From Pseudomonas oryzicola (lineage in GTDB: Bacteria; Pseudomonadota; Gammaproteobacteria; Pseudomonadales; Pseudomonadaceae), in NCBI RefSeq assembly GCF_014269185.2, contig NZ_JABWRZ020000001.1, positions 211,001-275,000 on the forward strand: 64,000 bases of DNA. Direction: 5' to 3'. Position numbers and translations under genes: made by a program. Positions 1 through 7,354 of the stretch are shown piece by piece; the first letter of the stretch is position 1, and each line of letters opens with the position of its first letter. The notes beneath the pieces are model-generated. The model was not told where the DNA came from. It searched no databases and saw only the letters and a list, made by a program, of their open reading frames with translations.

Positions 1-305
1 TAGCTTTCCGACTCGCGGGCGGTGAGGGCTTCTTCTACCCATGGCCGCCAGTTGAGGTTGGCCATGGCAACGTGCATTTCCTGGTTGGCCTGGCGCCTGG
101 CCTTGATGTAGGCATAGAACGAGCGCGCACCGAAGACGAGGTAAGGGATCAAGGTGAGGTAGGGAATGAAAAACAATGGCATGGCCCAGGCAATTGCACC
201 TTGGGCAGTGCGCACGGTGAACAGCGCATGCAGTGCCGCGACGATACCCAGCAGGTGGATCAGGCCGAGTAGGTAACCAAAGAAGTAGGGGCTGTGGTAA
301 TCCAT
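1..305 (-). CDS. cls: Cardiolipin synthase, N-terminal part (cut by window edge)
   Basis: Reading the minus strand from the ATG at 305 gives an open frame that runs off the window. It starts [20 protein letters not shown] and goes on with a second hydrophobic stretch (about residues 38-62). Two N-terminal membrane helices followed by a basic segment and [10 protein letters not shown] are characteristic of bacterial ClsA, which condenses two phosphatidylglycerols into cardiolipin at the inner membrane. The phospholipase D (HKD) motifs would lie outside the window, so the catalytic part is not seen. About 101 residues of a protein usually near 480 are present. Confidence 0.88.
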   Translation of the reverse strand, partial: MDYHSPYFFGYLLGLIHLLGIVAALHALFTVRTAQGAIAWAMPLFFIPYLTLIPYLVFGARSFYAYIKARRQANQEMHVAMANLNWRPWVEEALTARESES

Positions 306-436
306 ATGCATCCTGCTTGCCGAGTACACCTGAATAACAGAACACGTTCCCGCTCTGCCTTGCAACCGGAAGGTGGATTTGGCGTCTAAGGCTCAGCCCG
401 GCCCGGTTGGCCGGCTTTTTCCAGGAGCGTTCGTCC

Positions 437-964
437 ATGAAGATTCGTCTGCCACTGTTGGCGTTGGCCCTAGGTATGAGCAGCCCGCTGGTGCATGCTC
501 AGATGCTGCAGCCAGGTTTATGGGAGCTGACCACCAGCAACATGCAGGTCGATGGCAAGCCGTTACCCGACATGGAGTTCATGCTCGGCCAGTTGAAGAA
601 CCTGCCGCCGGAACAGCGCGCGATGATGGAAGGTGTGCTGGCCAAGCAGGGGGTGACTGTAGGTGGTAAGGGGGTGCGTTCTTGCTTGACGCCAGAGCAA
701 GTGGCAACCAACGATATCCCGCTGCAGGACCCCAAGTCAGGTTGCACCCAGAAGATCACCGACCGCACCGGCAATGTGTGGAAGTTCCAGTTCAGTTGCC
801 CGCGCGCACAAGGCAGTGGCCAGGCGACCTTCCTTAGCGATCGGGAATTCACTACGCAGGTGAACGGCACGTTCAACGCTTCGGGTGTGCAGCAGCAAGG
901 CAGCATGAACACCCGTGCCGTGTGGTTGGGTAGTGACTGCGGTTCGGTCAGGCCGCGTAGCTGA
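437..964 (+). CDS. DUF3617-type secreted protein
   Basis: 175-residue protein with a clear signal peptide (MKIRLPLLALALGMSSPLVHA, cleavage after about residue 21). The mature part begins QMLQPGLWELTTSN, the 'PGLWE' opening typical of DUF3617 periplasmic proteins, and carries paired cysteines near RSCLTP, SGCTQ and FSCPR. Function is unknown in the family. The ATG at 437 is chosen because an AGGAG lies just upstream (423-427) and it puts the signal peptide at the N-terminus; the in-frame ATG at 407 would bury it. Its 3' end overlaps the convergent folE2 by 17 nt. Confidence 0.8.
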   Translation: MKIRLPLLALALGMSSPLVHAQMLQPGLWELTTSNMQVDGKPLPDMEFMLGQLKNLPPEQRAMMEGVLAKQGVTVGGKGVRSCLTPEQVATNDIPLQDPKSGCTQKITDRTGNVWKFQFSCPRAQGSGQATFLSDREFTTQVNGTFNASGVQQQGSMNTRAVWLGSDCGSVRPRS

Positions 965-1853
965 GATCCCACTGCCATTGGCTGCACGCGACAGCATCGT
1001 GGGCATGCAGGCTCTCTGCATGTTCCACGCGCAGTTTGAAGGCCGTGCTCCATTCAACTTGTCGCAACGCCTTATGCAAACGTCGAGCGGCGTCTTCGCA
1101 GAACATCAGGTTCTGGCCATTGGCCAAAGCGAAGGCTTGTTCGTCGGCGCGCTTGACGGCGGTCTGAACCGCAGTCCCCAAGCTCGCCTCCACGCGATCG
1201 ATCAGCTCGGTGATCGGCAACTGCTGCTGATTGCTGTGTAGCCTCACTTGGACATGCGCGTTACTGCGTTGGCTATGGGGTGTCGCGACGATGCCGTCGG
1301 CGCTACCAAGCCACTGCAACACAGCCGCCTTGTCGACTTGGTCGGTGCTGAAATCCGCCTGGAACTGATGCTGAATCAGTTGTCGTGCGAGCGCAGCCGA
1401 GCACGGGCAGGTCGATGAGTAAGGAACGCAGACGAATAGTTCCACGTGGAACATTTCTTTCTCAATCTTCGCATCGACCGTTACGTCATAGCTTTTCCAG
1501 CCGTGCAAGGGGCTGACCAGAGCGGGCCGTTTCAGCAGATGTTCAAAGCGCAAGCGCAGATAGGCCGAGGCAGAAAGCCCTTCATGACTGTCCAGGAAAT
1601 CAGACAGCAGCTGGCGAATGGCGTGCGGTGCAAGGGGCTGATGCTCCAGTTTTTCCAGGGCAAGGTATAGCCGCGACATATGGATGCCACGTGAGCTGCC
1701 GTCTATCAGGCTCACGCCAGCATCCACCGTAGCAGCGGCGGAGCGTCCTTCGAACCATATCGGCACGGCGATCCCGCACATTCCCACCCAGTTCAAAGGC
1801 AAGGTGTATTCCTGGGTCTGTGCGGCAATGTCGGGGAGTTTGAGCTGGGTCAT
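948..1853 (-). CDS. folE2: GTP cyclohydrolase I type IB (FolE2)
   Basis: 301-residue protein of the FolE2/GCYH-IB family, which converts GTP to 7,8-dihydroneopterin triphosphate at the entry of the tetrahydrofolate pathway. Unlike zinc-dependent FolE it can use other metals, and in many bacteria it is induced by zinc starvation. The PYSSTCPCSAALARQL segment (about residues 146-161) holds the conserved metal-binding cysteine region. The start is the ATG at 1853; an upstream TTG at 1865 is less likely. It lies 24 nt downstream of the secreted protein at 1878-2258, in the same direction. Both read away from the Zur-like operator near 2311-2325, so zinc control is inferred. Confidence 0.93.
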   Translation of the reverse strand: MTQLKLPDIAAQTQEYTLPLNWVGMCGIAVPIWFEGRSAAATVDAGVSLIDGSSRGIHMSRLYLALEKLEHQPLAPHAIRQLLSDFLDSHEGLSASAYLRLRFEHLLKRPALVSPLHGWKSYDVTVDAKIEKEMFHVELFVCVPYSSTCPCSAALARQLIQHQFQADFSTDQVDKAAVLQWLGSADGIVATPHSQRSNAHVQVRLHSNQQQLPITELIDRVEASLGTAVQTAVKRADEQAFALANGQNLMFCEDAARRLHKALRQVEWSTAFKLRVEHAESLHAHDAVACSQWQWDLSYAA

Positions 1854-1877
1854 CTGGCGTTCCAAACAATTAGGGTG

Positions 1878-2258
1878 TCAGCGGCAGCCGGCGATCAAAC
1901 TGCAATGCAGGCTGAAGCGCCGACCACTGGAGCTGGAAACACGGTTCACGGTGGTCCAGCCGATGCGGCGGCTATAACCCACCCAAGCCTCGCCATCGCT
2001 GGCCAGGCCGGTGAAAAAGGTCAGCGAGCCGTAGCGGCTGTTGGTTTGTGCCCAAAGGCGACGGCTGTTGAAGTCGTAACCACGCAAATAGAACGTGCTG
2101 CCTTCACTACGAACGCTGTAGTAGCTGCCCCTGCCATCCTGGCAGGCGAGCAGTGTCGCGCTGCGGGTACAGAGCGCCAATGGGGCACCCTGTGGCATGG
2201 CGTACAGTGCGGTGGGCAGTGCGAGCAATAGCAGCACCGAGGCGCGTAGCAGGTTCAT
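1878..2258 (-). CDS. Small secreted protein, likely Zur-regulated, unknown function
   Basis: 126-residue protein with a signal peptide (MNLLRASVLLLLALPTALYA). The mature part is rich in Ser, Tyr and Arg and has four cysteines (LCTRS, LACQD, LHCSL, AGCR) that could form disulfides. I do not recognise the family. The start at 2258 has AAGGA five bases upstream; an ATG at 2264 directly abuts this Shine-Dalgarno and is less likely. It is the first gene after the divergent Zur-like site and is probably co-transcribed with folE2, suggesting an envelope role in zinc limitation. That role is inferred from position only. Confidence 0.7.
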   Translation of the reverse strand: MNLLRASVLLLLALPTALYAMPQGAPLALCTRSATLLACQDGRGSYYSVRSEGSTFYLRGYDFNSRRLWAQTNSRYGSLTFFTGLASDGEAWVGYSRRIGWTTVNRVSSSSGRRFSLHCSLIAGCR

Positions 2259-2295
2259 TTCCATCCTTTGTCAGCACATGTTCGTCGAGAACGGC

Positions 2296-2325
2296 TTGGC
2301 GAAATTGTATTGTTACTTTATAACA
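2296..2325. promoter_or_regulatory. Zur-box-like operator in a divergent promoter
   Basis: The interval between the starts at 2258 (minus) and 2374 (plus) contains TGTTACTTTATAACA at 2311-2325, an inverted repeat GTTAC-N3-ATAAC with one mismatch. It resembles the gammaproteobacterial Zur core GTTAT-N3-ATAAC. On the plus strand a promoter TTGGCG (2296-2301), 17 bp, TATAAC (2319-2324) places its -10 inside the operator. On the minus strand TTGCAC (2333-2328), 18 bp, TACAAT (2309-2304) places the operator in the spacer. Zur binding would therefore block both directions. The genes served (folE2, COG0523 GTPases) fit the known Zur regulon theme. Confidence 0.65.
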
Positions 2326-2373
2326 TTGTGCAATGCATCGTTTCGAATGCGCTTCGCCTGAAGAGGTTTCGCC

Positions 2374-3582
2374 ATGTCCAATCGTCTCCCTGTTACTGTG
2401 CTGTCCGGCTTCCTTGGCGCCGGCAAGAGCACATTGCTCAACCATGTGCTGCGCAACCGCGACAACCTGCGAGTGGCGGTCATCGTCAACGACATGAGCG
2501 AAATCAACATCGACGCCAGCGAGGTGCAGCGCAACGTCAGCCTCAACCGTGCTGAAGAGAAGCTGGTGGAAATGAGCAATGGCTGTATCTGCTGCACCCT
2601 GCGTGAAGACCTGCTCGAGGAAGTGGCACGATTGGCCGAAGAAGGTCGGTTCGATTACTTGCTGATCGAATCCACAGGGATCTCGGAGCCGCTACCAGTA
2701 GCCGAGACCTTTACCTTCCGCGACGAACAGGGCCGTAGCCTCTCTGACATGGCGCGGCTGGACACCATGGTCACCGTGGTCGATGGCCTGAACTTCATGA
2801 GTGATTATCAGGCAGCCGACAGCCTGGCCAGCCGTGGCGAAACCCTGGGTGAAGAGGACGAGCGCTCGATCAGCGACCTGTTGATCGAACAGGTCGAGTT
2901 CGCCGATGTGTTGTTGCTGAGCAAGATCGACCTGATCAGCCAGCATCAGCGCGAAGAGCTAACGGCCATTCTGCGCAGCCTTAACGCGCGAGCGCAGATC
3001 ATACCCATGGTCATGGGCCAGGTCCCACTGGCGCGAATCCTGGATACCGGCTTGTTCGACTTCGAGCAGGCTGCCCAGGCACCCGGCTGGTTGCAGGAGC
3101 TTCGAGGCGAACATGTGCCAGAAACCGAAGAGTACGGTATCGCGGCCACCACCTGGCAGGCCCGACGCCCGCTTCACCCACAGCGCTTTTTCGATTTTAT
3201 CCACACACCCTGGAGCAACGGCCGGCTGCTACGTTCAAAAGGCTTTTTCTGGTTGGCCAGCAAGTTTCAGGAGGCGGGAAGCTGGTCGCAAGCGGGCGGC
3301 ATGATGCGTCATGGGCTGGCGGGGCGCTGGTGGCGCTTCGTTCCGCGCGAGCAGTGGCCGCAGGATGTGGATAACACCGCTGCGATCCTCGAACACTGGA
3401 CTGTCGAAAGCGGAGACTGCCGCCAGGAGCTGGTGTTCATCGGGCAGAATATCGATTTCGCCAAATTATCCACAGCACTCGATGCATGCCTGTTGACTGA
3501 CGAAGAAATGGCCTTGGGACCCATGGGCTGGTTGTGCCTGTCCGATCCGTTCGGTCCATGGCAGGAGGAGGCCGCAGCATGA
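2374..3582 (+). CDS. COG0523 (CobW/ZigA-type) zinc-related GTPase
   Basis: 402-residue G3E-family GTPase. The Walker A loop is GFLGAGKST (residues 12-20). The metal-binding CxCC motif, GCICC, is at residues 70-74. The base-recognition motif is SKID rather than NKxD, which is seen in this subfamily. A CobW C-terminal domain follows. Members such as ZigA and YciC are zinc-starvation-induced metallochaperones thought to deliver Zn to client enzymes. There is no histidine-rich loop. It is the first gene of a plus-strand cluster reading from the Zur-like operator, and it overlaps the next gene by 4 nt (ATGA). It contains three exact DnaA boxes (3197, 3366, 3466). Confidence 0.9.
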   Translation: MSNRLPVTVLSGFLGAGKSTLLNHVLRNRDNLRVAVIVNDMSEINIDASEVQRNVSLNRAEEKLVEMSNGCICCTLREDLLEEVARLAEEGRFDYLLIESTGISEPLPVAETFTFRDEQGRSLSDMARLDTMVTVVDGLNFMSDYQAADSLASRGETLGEEDERSISDLLIEQVEFADVLLLSKIDLISQHQREELTAILRSLNARAQIIPMVMGQVPLARILDTGLFDFEQAAQAPGWLQELRGEHVPETEEYGIAATTWQARRPLHPQRFFDFIHTPWSNGRLLRSKGFFWLASKFQEAGSWSQAGGMMRHGLAGRWWRFVPREQWPQDVDNTAAILEHWTVESGDCRQELVFIGQNIDFAKLSTALDACLLTDEEMALGPMGWLCLSDPFGPWQEEAAA

Positions 3583-5056
3583 TCCCCACACCCAGGCCTG
3601 TGGATATCTTTCAGGTAATCGGCGATACGCCTCAGGTGCTGACCGACGTGCTGCAGGACGGCGTCAACCTGGCAGTATGGCGCCGACGCTTGCCGGCACA
3701 GCTGGAGGACTTTGCCGCTCTGGCCGTCAGCCTTGGCCAGACACTGGCGGACCAGCGCGTTATCGACGTGGACGAACAGCACATGCCGGTACTCACTGAG
3801 CTGTTGCGGGAAACGGCGGATTTGCACGGCTACGAAGCATTCGTTGCCGATGTGAATTGGCTGCTGGCGGCCTACACCTGCCTGGTTGGCGCCCGGCGGA
3901 TCGGGTTGCGCTTACGGGTATTGGCAGGTCCCATGTGCCCACGCTTCCATGTGGATAACGTGCCGCTGCGCTTGCTTACCACTTACGCTGGCCCGGGTAC
4001 CGAGTGGTTGCCCATGCAGGCGAGAGGCAGCATCGATTTACGCACAGGGCAGTCCTCTGTGGATAACATTCAGCGCTTGCAGGCAGGCGACGTGGCGGTG
4101 CTCAAGGGCGAGAAGTGGCATGGCAACGAAGGCGCTGGCCTGATGCATCGTTCGCCTGCGGAGCAGCAGGGGCGTCTGCTGCTCAGCCTTGACTGGCTGG
4201 CCTGAGGGGGCATAGTGAGGCATTGCCATCGCCCGAAGTCACCCCATGCTGCGAAATATCCCTACCCATGTGATTGCCGGCCCGCTCGGGGCCGGCAAGA
4301 CCACCCTGATCCGTCACCTGTTGGCCCAACGCCCGGCCAATGAGCGCTGGGCAGTGTTGATCAACGAGTTCGGCCTTGTCGGGCTGGATGCGGCCTTGCT
4401 CAACCGGGACGAGGACGGGATCGCCATCGGCGAGGTCGCTGGTGGCTGCCTGTGCTGCGTCAATGGGATGCCATTCCAGGTGGGTCTGGGTCGGCTGCTG
4501 CGCAAATCCCGGCCTGACCGGTTGTTCATAGAACCATCCGGGTTAGGTCATCCGCTGCAGCTGCTTGCTCAATTGCAACAAGCACCTTGGACTGGGGTGC
4601 TGGTAGTACAGCCGTTGCTGATGGTCGTGGATACGCAGTCGATGGCTCGGAATGAACGGCTGCCGGAGGCTCAGCAACAGGCGCTCGATGCTTCGGAAAG
4701 TGTTGTCTTCAACAAGGCTGAATCGGTGGATGACGCTTGTAAGGCATCGATAATAGACAGATTTCCTGACAAGAAAGTGTTCTGGACGATCCAGGGGCAG
4801 TTGCCTGTGTCGGATCTGCCGGCGGTACCCACGAGCATTGCCGCCAGTTCAATTGTGGATAACCAGATTCACCACAATATCGCGATCCCCCCGGCACTCT
4901 GGGCCGACCCCGGCCGGCCGATCTGTCTCGCCCAACAGGGGGAAGGAGGTTGGAGCATCGGCTGGCGCTGGCATCCCAGCCAACAGTTTTATCCACAGCG
5001 CCTACAGGCGTTCCTGCGCATCTGGCCTTGGCGGCGTGCGAAAGCGGTTATCCACA
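3197..5056. repeat. Cluster of eight exact DnaA boxes inside three genes
   Basis: TTATCCACA occurs exactly at 3197-3205, 3466-3474, 4989-4997 and 5048-5056 (plus) and at 3366-3374, 3950-3958, 4058-4066 and 4854-4862 (minus, read as TGTGGATAA). One-mismatch copies also occur, for example at 3599-3607. The sites lie in two COG0523 genes and the DUF1826 gene, in all three codon frames (for example Lys-Leu-Ser-Thr, Phe-Tyr-Pro, Val-Ile-His and Val-Asp-Asn). The 9-mer is the high-affinity DnaA binding sequence. Whether DnaA binds here is not known. Confidence 0.6.
3579..4205 (+). CDS. DUF1826 family protein
   Basis: 208-residue cytoplasmic protein (no signal peptide or membrane segment) that resembles DUF1826, a family of unknown function repeatedly found beside COG0523 GTPases and folE2 in Zur-type clusters. 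The C-terminal half has [24 protein letters not shown] and [17 protein letters not shown], with conserved-looking His, Asp and Cys residues that could bind metal. The ATG at 3579 overlaps the preceding stop (ATGA) and has AGGAGG at 3563-3568, which implies translational coupling. The DNA carries two exact DnaA boxes (3950, 4058). Confidence 0.8.
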   Translation: MIPTPRPVDIFQVIGDTPQVLTDVLQDGVNLAVWRRRLPAQLEDFAALAVSLGQTLADQRVIDVDEQHMPVLTELLRETADLHGYEAFVADVNWLLAAYTCLVGARRIGLRLRVLAGPMCPRFHVDNVPLRLLTTYAGPGTEWLPMQARGSIDLRTGQSSVDNIQRLQAGDVAVLKGEKWHGNEGAGLMHRSPAEQQGRLLLSLDWLA

Positions 5057-5214
5057 CGACCGAAGGCTGGCAGTCATTCAATGGCCTGAACGGTGACATG
5101 CCCATCTGGCAGCCCAGCGACTGGCGCCGGGATACCCGTATCGAGCTTATTTTCGACCAGCCACAGTCGCAACCCGCGTTACAAGCCGGTTTGAGCGAAT
5201 GCCGCGTCAGCTGA
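4246..5214 (+). CDS. Second COG0523-type GTPase, divergent subfamily
   Basis: 322-residue G3E GTPase with Walker A GPLGAGKTT (residues 12-20) and a CxCC motif (GGCLCCVNG, about residues 66-74). It is about 80 residues shorter than the first copy and clearly a different subfamily. The base-specificity motif reads FNKAES where NKxD is expected (Glu in place of Asp). The C-terminal region has several Trp-rich strands and no His-rich tail. It lies 40 nt after the DUF1826 gene and ends directly against the convergent DUF3301 gene (stops at 5212-5214 and 5217-5215, within TGATCA). A zinc-metallochaperone role is inferred from context. Exact DnaA boxes are at 4854, 4989 and 5048. Confidence 0.85.
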   Translation: MLRNIPTHVIAGPLGAGKTTLIRHLLAQRPANERWAVLINEFGLVGLDAALLNRDEDGIAIGEVAGGCLCCVNGMPFQVGLGRLLRKSRPDRLFIEPSGLGHPLQLLAQLQQAPWTGVLVVQPLLMVVDTQSMARNERLPEAQQQALDASESVVFNKAESVDDACKASIIDRFPDKKVFWTIQGQLPVSDLPAVPTSIAASSIVDNQIHHNIAIPPALWADPGRPICLAQQGEGGWSIGWRWHPSQQFYPQRLQAFLRIWPWRRAKAVIHTTEGWQSFNGLNGDMPIWQPSDWRRDTRIELIFDQPQSQPALQAGLSECRVS

Positions 5215-5607
5215 TCAGTTGCGCCAACGGTTGTGCTCCTGGCGCCACTGCTGCATCTCGATGACGTTGTCGGCGCGTGGAGGGGTCTTGATTTCGAACG
5301 GGTAGGGTGCCAGTTCGATCTGCACGCTGTGGGCGCCGAACTGGGTTATGGTACCGGGATGGCGTTGCTCGCCGGTAACCGTGAATTCGAAGGCATAGAC
5401 GCGCGCCAGGCGCTTGCGGCCATTGGCGTCACGGACAAAGGCGATGCGCTTGAGCGCGACGGCATCGTCAAGCAGCTCAAGGTCGAGTTTGGCGCAGTGC
5501 TGTTTGACCCGCTCCAGGGCTTTTTCACGCAAACCGTGGTTATGCCACAGCCAGGCGCCTGCCGTGGCTACCAGCATCAGGACTAAGAGGTTTTCCAGGG
5601 TCAACAT
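5215..5607 (-). CDS. DUF3301-type membrane-anchored protein
   Basis: 130-residue protein starting [21 protein letters not shown], a single N-terminal helix that probably anchors it in the inner membrane. A basic, likely cytoplasmic domain follows, containing [20 protein letters not shown] and [20 protein letters not shown], features of DUF3301. Function is unknown. Three possible ATGs lie at 5622, 5613 and 5607; 5607 has GGAG nine bases upstream and is preferred. Confidence 0.78.
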   Translation of the reverse strand: MLTLENLLVLMLVATAGAWLWHNHGLREKALERVKQHCAKLDLELLDDAVALKRIAFVRDANGRKRLARVYAFEFTVTGEQRHPGTITQFGAHSVQIELAPYPFEIKTPPRADNVIEMQQWRQEHNRWRN

Positions 5608-5727
5608 TTGCATCTGCTCCAAACAGGTCGATCCAGCTTAACTGCGTCCCTGGCCTGTCGTACAGGTGGCAATCGAGTCCATACTGCGTTGCGCACAATC
5701 CTTGAAACAGCTTTGGAAATTTCCCGC

Positions 5728-6600
5728 ATGAAACGTACTCCGCACCTGCTCGCCATCCAGTCTCACGTGGTGTTCGGCCACGCCGGCAACAGCGCGGCGG
5801 TGTTCCCTATGCAGCGTATCGGGGTCAATGCCTGGCCGCTCAATACCGTGCAGTTCTCCAACCACACACAGTATGGCCAGTGGGCGGGTGAAGTGCTTGC
5901 TCCAGCGCAAATTCCTGCGTTGGTGGAAGGCATTTCCAATATTGGCGAGCTGGGTAACTGCGACGCGGTACTGTCCGGCTATCTGGGCAGCGCCGAGCAA
6001 GGCCGGGCGATTCTGGCTGGCGTCGCGCGGATCAAGGCGGTCAACCCAAAGGCTTTGTATTTATGTGATCCAGTCATGGGGCACCCGGAGAAGGGCTGCA
6101 TCGTGCCGGCGGAAGTCAGCGAGTTCCTGCTCGACGAAGCGGCCGCCACGGCTGACATCCTGTGCCCCAACCAGCTGGAGCTGGACAGTTTCTGTGGGCG
6201 TCGTGCGCAGTCGCTGGAGGACTGCGTGCGCATGGCGCGCGGTCTGCTACAGCGGGGGCCGCAGGTGGTACTGGTCAAGCACCTGGCCTACCCCGGGCGG
6301 GCCGAAGACCAGTTCGAGATGCTGCTGGTGACCGCTGAGCACAGCTGGCACCTGCGCCGCCCGCTGCTGGCGTTCCCGCGGCAGCCGGTTGGGGTGGGCG
6401 ACTTGACCTCGGGCCTGTTCCTGGCCCGCGTGCTGCTCGGCGACAGCTGGGTGCAGGCGTTCGAGTACACCGCTGCGGCCGTGCACGAAGTGTTGCTGGA
6501 GACTCAGGCCTGTGCCAGCTACGAGTTGCAACTGGTGCGGGCGCAGGATCGCATTGCGCACCCACGGGTGCGCTTCGAGGCACAGCAGCTGGCACTTTAA
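5728..6600 (+). CDS. pdxY: Pyridoxal/pyridoxamine kinase PdxY
   Basis: 290-residue ribokinase-like kinase that phosphorylates pyridoxal in the PLP salvage pathway. Family marks are the opening [26 protein letters not shown], the CDPVMG motif and the C-terminal [10 protein letters not shown], which contains the catalytic Asp and anion-hole Gly residues. Length matches PdxY (about 287). The ATG at 5728 is where family similarity begins; upstream in-frame codons to 5608 lie in the intergenic region. Its TAA overlaps the convergent thioesterase stop by 3 nt inside TTAA. Confidence 0.93.
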   Translation: MKRTPHLLAIQSHVVFGHAGNSAAVFPMQRIGVNAWPLNTVQFSNHTQYGQWAGEVLAPAQIPALVEGISNIGELGNCDAVLSGYLGSAEQGRAILAGVARIKAVNPKALYLCDPVMGHPEKGCIVPAEVSEFLLDEAAATADILCPNQLELDSFCGRRAQSLEDCVRMARGLLQRGPQVVLVKHLAYPGRAEDQFEMLLVTAEHSWHLRRPLLAFPRQPVGVGDLTSGLFLARVLLGDSWVQAFEYTAAAVHEVLLETQACASYELQLVRAQDRIAHPRVRFEAQQLAL

Positions 6601-7082
6601 ATGGCGTCGGTTTTCAGGTCCTGATAGCGCTTTTCCAGTTCCTGGCGGATCTGCCGGCGCTGCTGGCCCTGCAGGAAGCGGCGCTTTTCCTCGCTGCTCT
6701 GCGGCTGGCGCGGGGGTACCGCTACCGGGCGACGGTTGTCGTCGACCGCGACCATGGTGAAGAAGCAGCTGTTGGAATGACGCACCGAGCGTTCGCGGAT
6801 ATTCTCGGTGACCACCTTGATGCCCACCTCCATCGAGGTGTTGCCGGTGTAGTTGACCGACGCCAGGAAAGTCACCAGTTCACCCACGTGTACCGGCTCG
6901 CGGAAGATCACCTGGTCGACCGAGAGGGTAACCACATAGCTGCCGGCATAGCGGCTGGCGCACGCATAGGCCACTTCGTCGAGGTACTTGAGCAGGGTGC
7001 CGCCATGTACGTTGCCAGAAAAGTTGGCCATGTCCGGGGTCATCAGGACGGTCATGCTCAGCTGGGCGTTTCCAGGTTCCAT
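6597..7082 (-). CDS. Hotdog-fold acyl-CoA thioesterase (YciA/BACH type)
   Basis: 161-residue single hotdog-domain protein. Characteristic strings are [34 protein letters not shown] (helix with the catalytic Asp region) and [19 protein letters not shown]. The basic C-terminal tail ([22 protein letters not shown]) is a likely helical extension. It hydrolyses acyl-CoA thioesters; chain-length preference cannot be read here. The frame stays open to 7316, but family similarity begins at the ATG at 7082, which is chosen although its Shine-Dalgarno is weak. Confidence 0.88.
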   Translation of the reverse strand: MEPGNAQLSMTVLMTPDMANFSGNVHGGTLLKYLDEVAYACASRYAGSYVVTLSVDQVIFREPVHVGELVTFLASVNYTGNTSMEVGIKVVTENIRERSVRHSNSCFFTMVAVDDNRRPVAVPPRQPQSSEEKRRFLQGQQRRQIRQELEKRYQDLKTDAI

Positions 7083-7354
7083 AGTGTGCTCACGGTGAGG
7101 TTGCGCTGAATCGGGCGAATGGGGCTGTTGGGGATCGTTATCTGCAGACACTTCTGTTTCCCCCCTCTTTGAATTGACCTTCCTGATACGGGACGCTGGC
7201 TGACGTTCCATCGTCACGCTGATCATGCCACCAGCTGTGCCTTTCCTGCCGATCTGTTTCTGCATATTGCACCGCCTTTTGGCGGCAGGGTGCGATGTTA
7301 ACCTGACGAAGCCCATGCAACATGGGCAAAAAGGACGAGAAGGAGTATCGCGCC

